Assembly (NCBI RefSeq): GCF_007097145.1
Contig: NZ_VJVZ01000005.1
Location: forward strand, 62,001 to 126,000
Source of the DNA: Flavobacterium zepuense
GTDB taxonomy: Bacteria > Bacteroidota > Bacteroidia > Flavobacteriales > Flavobacteriaceae
Reading direction: 5' to 3'
DNA length: 64,000 nt
The notes under the pieces were generated by a model. That model made no database searches and was not told the DNA's origin. It was given only the letters and a program-made list of their open reading frames with translations. Of this stretch, positions 59,138-64,000 are shown in pieces (the stretch's first letter is position 1; each line of letters opens with the position of its first letter). Position numbers and translations under genes: made by a program.

Positions 59138-60136
59138 TTATTTCTTAACTATTTTCTCTACGGTGGTACCCGTATTAAGGAAATAAACTCCCGGTGCCAG
59201 TGCCGATAGGTTCATGGTGAACTCAGTTGCGCCCTGTGTGTTGTTAGCCTGCATTAGCTGTTTGCCAAAAATATCGGTCAGCACAAAAGTTTGACCCTGG
59301 TTAGCGCCTGCAATGGTAAGGATATCATTAACCGGGTTAGGGAAAATGCTTAAAGCAAGGCCGCTTTCTGCCTCTTCCTGCTCTTTATCTATCATGCCAA
59401 ATTTACCCGTGCGCTCACAAAATTTCTCGCAGTTAATATTGTCCAGGTATACGGTACCAAAGTCTTTGCTGGCACCGCAATCGGTTACTACAAACTCCAG
59501 TTTAAGTTCTTTGCCTATGTAATCTTTAGGAACAATAAGGGTTTGGCAATGCCAGTCGGTATATAAAATTTCTCCCCCTGTTGTAGAGTCGTTTGTAAGG
59601 GCAAAAATTGGGTCGGTATTATCAAGTTTAAGGCAGTAGGATGCAATTACGTTGTTGGCAAGGTCTAAAATGCGCGCCGTAAAGAACGGTTCGGTATCAG
59701 GGTCACCCTGATGTGAGTTTTGCCCCGAAAACGCAAAATTAAAGCTCACAAAACCCGATTGTGATGCAAAGTACTGCCACATAGAAGTAATGTCGGCATT
59801 ACCATCGTTAACGTTAAGTTTAATAGCGAATTTTTTTTCGTACACCCTTTGTACAAATGCAGGTGGCGAGCAGGTTACCAGGTAAGGGTCTAACCCCTCG
59901 CTAACAATGGTACCATGCGGATACACAAAATCATTGGGAACGTTAGAAAGTACAGTAGTGCCAAAAGAAGGATCTTCGGTATCTACAGCACAACCGATAA
60001 TACTAAAAGACTGCGATCTTTTTTTAAAGTTCCATCCGGCAATACCGCTTTCCAGGTCGCCGTTGTAAATACACTGGCCAAAGGCCGTAACAGATGATAG
60101 TGCCGCGACTATCACAGAAAAGTAAATTTTTTTCAT
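59138..60136 (-). CDS. T9SS type A sorting-domain protein
   Basis: A 332-residue secreted protein. A signal peptide (MKKIYFSVIVAALSSVTAFGQ) is followed by a beta-sandwich region with CIYNGDLESGIAGWNFKKRS and a jelly-roll pattern ending YLDNINCEKFCERTG. The last ~80 residues (LSIFPNPVNDILTIAGAN...) are the type IX sorting signal. Several Cys pairs may form disulfides. The substrate is unknown. 542 bases of AT-rich DNA upstream hold only the terminator of the next gene. Confidence 0.85.
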   Translation of the reverse strand: MKKIYFSVIVAALSSVTAFGQCIYNGDLESGIAGWNFKKRSQSFSIIGCAVDTEDPSFGTTVLSNVPNDFVYPHGTIVSEGLDPYLVTCSPPAFVQRVYEKKFAIKLNVNDGNADITSMWQYFASQSGFVSFNFAFSGQNSHQGDPDTEPFFTARILDLANNVIASYCLKLDNTDPIFALTNDSTTGGEILYTDWHCQTLIVPKDYIGKELKLEFVVTDCGASKDFGTVYLDNINCEKFCERTGKFGMIDKEQEEAESGLALSIFPNPVNDILTIAGANQGQTFVLTDIFGKQLMQANNTQGATEFTMNLSALAPGVYFLNTGTTVEKIVKK

Positions 60137-60623
60137 GAGAATAAAAATTAAGGTTTATAAAAGGTGATTGGTTACAAAGCATAGATATCCCCGGCCATAA
60201 TTAAACAGCAAAAAATACAAAGCATAGTTAGCCTGTTAAGCTAAAAAATCATGCTAAGGCAATAGTGGCAGGAAATAAATAGTTATGGAAGTAAACGGAG
60301 GTGCTTTCGCAAATAAATCGGGTAGATTTTGCGGTGTCATAAGTAGTAGGTTTTTAATAGTTGGTTTTATAAAAATACTAAATTTATTAACACTAAAAAT
60401 TTGCGATAAGAAATACTAATAATTGTAAGATGCTGAAATTGATAGTTTTGTGAGGTTATTTTATATAATGCAGTAGATCTTTAAATAATTAATAAAATAA
60501 TGCCATAAACCGCAGTATAAATTACGGAATTATTTCTTAAAATTTATAGGTATTTAAAATGTAACTATTTAATTATCATAGGTATAACATTAATGTTTAC
60601 CGGCTTTAAGGATGTGGTGGCTA
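60137..60623. other. AT-rich intergenic region
   Basis: About 490 bases. I see no gene, hairpin or clear promoter in it. Confidence 0.5.
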
Positions 60624-60657
60624 TAAAAAAAAGTCCTTCCGGTAAAGAAAGGACTTT
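60624..60657 (-). terminator. terminator of the porin-like gene
   Basis: AAAGTCCTT / AAGGACTTT stem; the A run 60625-60632 gives the U run on the minus strand. Confidence 0.85.
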
Positions 60658-60678
60658 GATAATTGTTATGGCCAAAAT

Positions 60679-61296
60679 TTAGAATTTGTAACCAACAGAT
60701 AGCTGAAACACGCCGTTTCTAACTTTGCTATCGCCATCTTTTCCTATTTTGCTTATACCTGCTACATAACGGGCTTCAAAAAATACTCCAATAGGCAGGT
60801 CGTATCCTGCACCACCTACAAGTGCAAAATCTACCTTGTTAGAATAATCTTTAAGATCAAGAGTTTCACTATAACTTTCACCCGTGCTCGCAGAACCTGT
60901 ACTTTCAACATCTGCCTTTAAAAGGTAGCTTACCTGAGGGCCGGCATGAAGGCTAAGCCCTTCTATAATATAATATTTAGCAACAACGGGTAATGCTAAA
61001 TAATCAAACTTGCCTTTTTCTTCAAGCCTGTACGATATTCCGGATACTGAGCCTGACTCTTCAAACCTTGTTCCCTGTTGTGAATACAATAATTCCGGCT
61101 GGATAGAGAAATTTTCAGAAAGTTTAAACTCAGCTACAAAACCGGCATTAAATCCGGTACGTGATTTTGAGCCCTCAACATCGCCTGTAAAATTTGCAAA
61201 GTTTACACCAGCCTTTACGCCAAGTTTAGTTTCTTGTGCTTTTGCTGTAAAACCAATTGCCAACAACATTGCGGCTGATAGAATAATTTTTTTCAT
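60679..61296 (-). CDS. outer-membrane beta-barrel porin-like protein
   Basis: A 205-residue protein with signal peptide (MKKIILSAAMLLAIGFTAKA). An eight-stranded barrel pattern: KLGVKAGVNFANFTG, IQPELLYSQQGTRF, LALPVVAKYYI, LHAGPQVSYLL and the final FQLSVGYKF. It belongs to the OMP_b-brl_2 (PF13568-like) porin family family common in this phylum. Function unknown. Divergent from the SMP-30 gene. Confidence 0.87.
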   Translation of the reverse strand: MKKIILSAAMLLAIGFTAKAQETKLGVKAGVNFANFTGDVEGSKSRTGFNAGFVAEFKLSENFSIQPELLYSQQGTRFEESGSVSGISYRLEEKGKFDYLALPVVAKYYIIEGLSLHAGPQVSYLLKADVESTGSASTGESYSETLDLKDYSNKVDFALVGGAGYDLPIGVFFEARYVAGISKIGKDGDSKVRNGVFQLSVGYKF

Positions 61297-61484
61297 GTGT
61301 AAATTGTTTTATTGTTGAGCGGCAAAAGTAGTTATTTACATGTATTGTTATATATACCCATTATTAGGTGTTTTTTATCTTATTACTATGTTTTAGTGTC
61401 ACTAAGCAGTTAAGTTGCCTAAAGGTGCTTTCGCAGAATTTTAGTACCTTCCCGCCTCCAAAAAAATCTATTTAAATATCCACA

Positions 61485-62468
61485 ATGAAAAAAATCGCAT
61501 TACTTATTACCCTGATTACTATTTCGGCTAATGCACAGGTGTATCCAACTATTGGCATGGTTAAAAGCTACGATGCTTCTTTTGATAAAATACTTAGCCC
61601 CAATGCAAAAATAGAAGTTATTGTTACAGGCCTTGTTTGGGCTGAGGGCCCTGCCTGGGTTAAAAACGGCAATTACCTACTATTTAGCGATGCCCCACAA
61701 AATACCATTTTTAAGTGGGAGCCTAAAGAGGGGGTAAAGCCTTTTCTAAAACCGTCGGGTTACACAGGCCTTGGACAGTATAGCGATGAACCGGGCAGTA
61801 ACGGACTCCTGATTAACAAAGATGGCGAACTGGTGGCCTGCGAGCATGGCGACCGCCGTATCTCTAAAATGAATATGACCCTTGGCGGAAAACTTAGTAT
61901 TGCCGACCGCTATCAAGGCAAACCTTTTAATTCGCCTAACGATATTTGCCAGCACAGCAACGGCACTTACTTTTTTACCGATCCGCCGTACGGGCTGCCC
62001 GGCCGCGAAGGCGATACTGTCAACAGGCAAATTGAGCAAAATGGTGTGTATAGTGTTGCTCCTGATGGCAAGGTTGTTATGATAGAAGCCAATTTAAAGC
62101 GCCCTAACGGCATTGCGCTATCGCCTGATGAAAGTATGTTATATGTATGCCAGTCCGACGGTTCTGCGCCTTATATTATGTCTTATCCGGTTAAGAAAGA
62201 TGGTACGGTAGGGAAGGGCAGTATATTTTTTGATTTCAGCAAAGCAGGGTCGGGGCTTAACAAGGCTGCCGCCGATGGTATGAAGATTGATGCTGCGGGA
62301 AATATTTATGCAGGTGCAGCTCAGGGTATCGTAGTTATTTCGCCAAAAGGAAAGGTGCTGGGTAAAATAGAAACCGGTGTGCCAACCTCTAACTGTGCTT
62401 TTGGTGCCGATGGCTATTTGTACATAACAGCCCATCATTATGTTTGCCGCATACAGTTGCTTAAATAA
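61485..62468 (+). CDS. SMP-30/gluconolactonase-like secreted protein
   Basis: A 327-residue protein with signal peptide (MKKIALLITLITISANA). A six-bladed beta-propeller lactonase with the marks GLVWAEGPAWV, LYVCQSDGSAPYIM, KRPNGIALSPDE and ADGMKIDAAGNIYAGA; metal-binding Glu, Asn and Asp are at the start of blades. It would hydrolyse a sugar lactone in the periplasm. Length fits the family. It shares a bidirectional terminator with the next, convergent gene. Confidence 0.88.
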   Translation: MKKIALLITLITISANAQVYPTIGMVKSYDASFDKILSPNAKIEVIVTGLVWAEGPAWVKNGNYLLFSDAPQNTIFKWEPKEGVKPFLKPSGYTGLGQYSDEPGSNGLLINKDGELVACEHGDRRISKMNMTLGGKLSIADRYQGKPFNSPNDICQHSNGTYFFTDPPYGLPGREGDTVNRQIEQNGVYSVAPDGKVVMIEANLKRPNGIALSPDESMLYVCQSDGSAPYIMSYPVKKDGTVGKGSIFFDFSKAGSGLNKAAADGMKIDAAGNIYAGAAQGIVVISPKGKVLGKIETGVPTSNCAFGADGYLYITAHHYVCRIQLLK

Positions 62469-62490
62469 GAGTTCACATTCTTTATAATAC

Positions 62491-62519
62491 AAAACCCCGG
62501 AGCGAAACTCCGGGGTTTA
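62491..62519. terminator. bidirectional terminator (SMP-30 / T9SS gene)
   Basis: AAACCCCGGAG / CTCCGGGGTTT perfect 11-bp stem around a CGAAA loop, with A and T flanks. Confidence 0.85.
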
Positions 62520-62588
62520 TTTTGCTCCCACCACAACGAGGGAACAGAAAACATAACACTTTTAACTTCTACTACTAAGATACCGGTG

Positions 62589-64000
62589 TTATTGCTTAAT
62601 TATTTTAACCCTTTTGGTTGCACCTTCGGCGTGTACGCTAAGCAGGTACGCACCCGATGCAAGGTTCTCAAGGTTAATTTCGGTATTGGTTCCGTTAACA
62701 GCCTGGCGTAGTACCAGCTGGCCTGTAACGTTAAATAGTTCAACACTATCAATACTGGCCGAATTGTCAATTTTTATGCTGTGTGTAGCTGGGTTGGGGT
62801 AGGCTGAAAATCCTTTAAAAGTAACATCTCCTATACCGCTTGTAGGCTCTTCCTCAGTCGTAAATTCGGTAATGGTCCAGTCACTCCACATAGGGCCGCA
62901 AGATGAACGTGTAAACACATAATACGTCGTGTCCGGTAAAAGCTCATCAAGGTTTACGATTAGTGCAGGGATAAATTCACCCGCAGTAGGAGGGGTGTTT
63001 GTTGTGCCAACATAATATTGGTAAACGTTTACCGGAGAGTTACCCGTCGTCGGAACCTCCCAGGTTACGGTAGCCGTTGTTGTGGTAATACCGGTAACGG
63101 TTACGTTAGACGTAACGCCACAAATACTTTCTTCTATAGCAATATTATCTACATATAAGCTGCCTTGTTCTGAGCCGCTATGAGCGTTAAAACCAAAGTA
63201 ATAAACGCCGCTTACTGCTACATTATAGTAATTGATCTCGTTAGTTACTAATGTACCGCCTGTAACTACATGTTCGGCAATTGGGGCATCGCCAATAACA
63301 TACGCCTGGTTAGGGCTGCTGGCTATGGCTACTTTTAAATTCTCTGTAGTACCTGCACTATCATTGCCGTAGCTGTATGATATTTTATATAAAGTACCTG
63401 CCGTTAACTGTACACCCTGTGTAAAGAACCAAGCATTGGCAACTTCGTCACTTGGCTGGTAGTGTAATGCGTTTGTTGTAAAGCCGTTGCCCGGAGCTGC
63501 CGAAGTAATCCAGTTATTGCCAGTTTCTGCCGTAACTATTGTAGTACATGCCGGTATTGCCGGTACGGTAGCTGCATCAAAATTTTGGAAGTAAGGTACC
63601 GTGGTAGCCTCGCAAGCCGGTGTGGTAAAGCTAACCATAGCCGACCACGCGCCTGTTACCGGGCCGCAAATGCCTTTTACATAAAAGTAATAGGTTGTAC
63701 CGGGAGTAAGGCTGTTAAGGCCAATAAGCGGTGCCGCCACAAAGCTTTCTGTTTCAGGAAGTGCTCCTGTGGTGTTGTATGCGTACAGGTAGCCTACAAC
63801 CGGACTTCCGTTGGCAACCCACGATACCGTTGCGCTATCAGTATCAATATTGGTAACTGATAGGTTTTGGGGGTCGCTGCACGTCCACTCTTCAATTACA
63901 ATGTTATCAACTAATAAATTACCTTGAGATGCTGCGCTGTTGGCATGAAAGCCAAAGTAATAGATACCTGCGGTTGCAACCGAGAAAGGATTAGCAGAGC
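62589..64000 (-). CDS. T9SS type A protein with jelly-roll and Fn3-type repeats, 5' end outside window
   Basis: The frame stays open to the right edge of the window, so the protein begins beyond base 64000; the GTG at 63740 is not a true start. About 470 residues are visible. The pattern repeats: a choice-of-anchor-J-like sandwich ending in SVATAGIYYFGFHAN...DNIVIEEW, then an Fn3-type module (LSVTNIDTDSATVSW), then a second copy ending GVYYFGFNAH...DNIAIEES, and a second Fn3 module (VTVTGITTTTATVTWEVP). The last ~80 residues (FSAYPNPATHSIKIDNSA...) are a type IX sorting signal. Likely a large surface adhesin or enzyme scaffold. Confidence 0.88.
   Translation of the reverse strand, partial: SANPFSVATAGIYYFGFHANSAASQGNLLVDNIVIEEWTCSDPQNLSVTNIDTDSATVSWVANGSPVVGYLYAYNTTGALPETESFVAAPLIGLNSLTPGTTYYFYVKGICGPVTGAWSAMVSFTTPACEATTVPYFQNFDAATVPAIPACTTIVTAETGNNWITSAAPGNGFTTNALHYQPSDEVANAWFFTQGVQLTAGTLYKISYSYGNDSAGTTENLKVAIASSPNQAYVIGDAPIAEHVVTGGTLVTNEINYYNVAVSGVYYFGFNAHSGSEQGSLYVDNIAIEESICGVTSNVTVTGITTTTATVTWEVPTTGNSPVNVYQYYVGTTNTPPTAGEFIPALIVNLDELLPDTTYYVFTRSSCGPMWSDWTITEFTTEEEPTSGIGDVTFKGFSAYPNPATHSIKIDNSASIDSVELFNVTGQLVLRQAVNGTNTEINLENLASGAYLLSVHAEGATKRVKIIKQ

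Overview
The window is a chromosomal segment from a member of the Bacteroidota, most likely the Flavobacteriaceae (Flavobacterium or a close relative). The evidence is the typical -7 box (TAnnTTTG) in front of many genes, four proteins ending in type IX secretion (T9SS) type A sorting domains, an ECF sigma / FecR / TonB-receptor cassette, many small lipoproteins, AT-rich intergenic DNA full of short repeats, and a conserved kpsF-tatC-lptB cluster next to recQ. No prophage, insertion sequence, CRISPR array or rRNA operon is visible. There is one tRNA gene (Thr, anticodon TGT).

Layout. 0-2.2 kb: end of a membrane O-acyltransferase with an SGNH domain, then a small lipoprotein. 2.5-7.8 kb: minus-strand kpsF-tatC-carboxymuconolactone decarboxylase-lptB, divergent from recQ. 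7.9-12.7 kb: two proteins of unknown role, a FAD-dependent dehydrogenase, a siderophore-interacting-type flavoprotein and an AraC regulator. 13-15.1 kb: TetR - ABC1/AarF kinase - DUF2256, the last a 47-residue zinc-ribbon gene overlapping its neighbour. 15.2-18.4 kb: idi, queD, manA, a small conserved protein, tRNA-Thr and a nucleosidase. 18.4-23.6 kb: a small membrane protein resembling part of cytochrome oxidase subunit I, a DUF4369 lipoprotein, a large T9SS cargo protein and an M61 peptidase. 23.8-26.9 kb: a tight five-gene operon led by a DUF2089 zinc-ribbon/HTH regulator. 27-31.5 kb: a TIGR03643-type small protein, DoxX, DUF2721, Fic, a small unknown gene and htpG. 31.9-37.3 kb: lipocalin-like and OmpA-like lipoproteins, a beta-barrel protein, an orphan ABC ATPase, fabH and an L,D-transpeptidase. 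37.8-40.2 kb: a TonB-dependent outer-membrane protein. 40.8-47.3 kb: argS, then an SGNH - SGNH/LysM - MBOAT cluster that looks like a cell-envelope O-acetylation machine. 47.5-53 kb: a PNGase F-like secreted protein facing a sigma-FecR-TonB receptor operon. 53.2-56.1 kb: accessory lipoproteins and intergenic DNA rich in terminators and promoter-like motifs. 56.2-58.5 kb: ffh and folD. 58.8-64 kb: unknown, T9SS, porin-like and SMP-30 genes, and a T9SS protein running off the window.

The part most worth a second look is 52.4-56.1 kb. The motif AGGTAGGGT followed by an AT-rich run occurs at the sigma/FecR junction, twice before a LamG lipoprotein gene, and (as AAGTAGGGT) before ffh, each about 40-55 nt upstream of an ATG. 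Two copies lead into short stretches that end in intrinsic terminators. This could be a sigma-factor regulon with small RNAs. Other notable structure: a copy of the 3' end of htpG and its terminator on the far side of a small unknown gene (29.1-29.7 kb), and a paired 83-84 nt-spaced repeat present at two sites 34 kb apart in opposite orientation.

All functions are read from sequence motifs and remembered family features; no database search was run.
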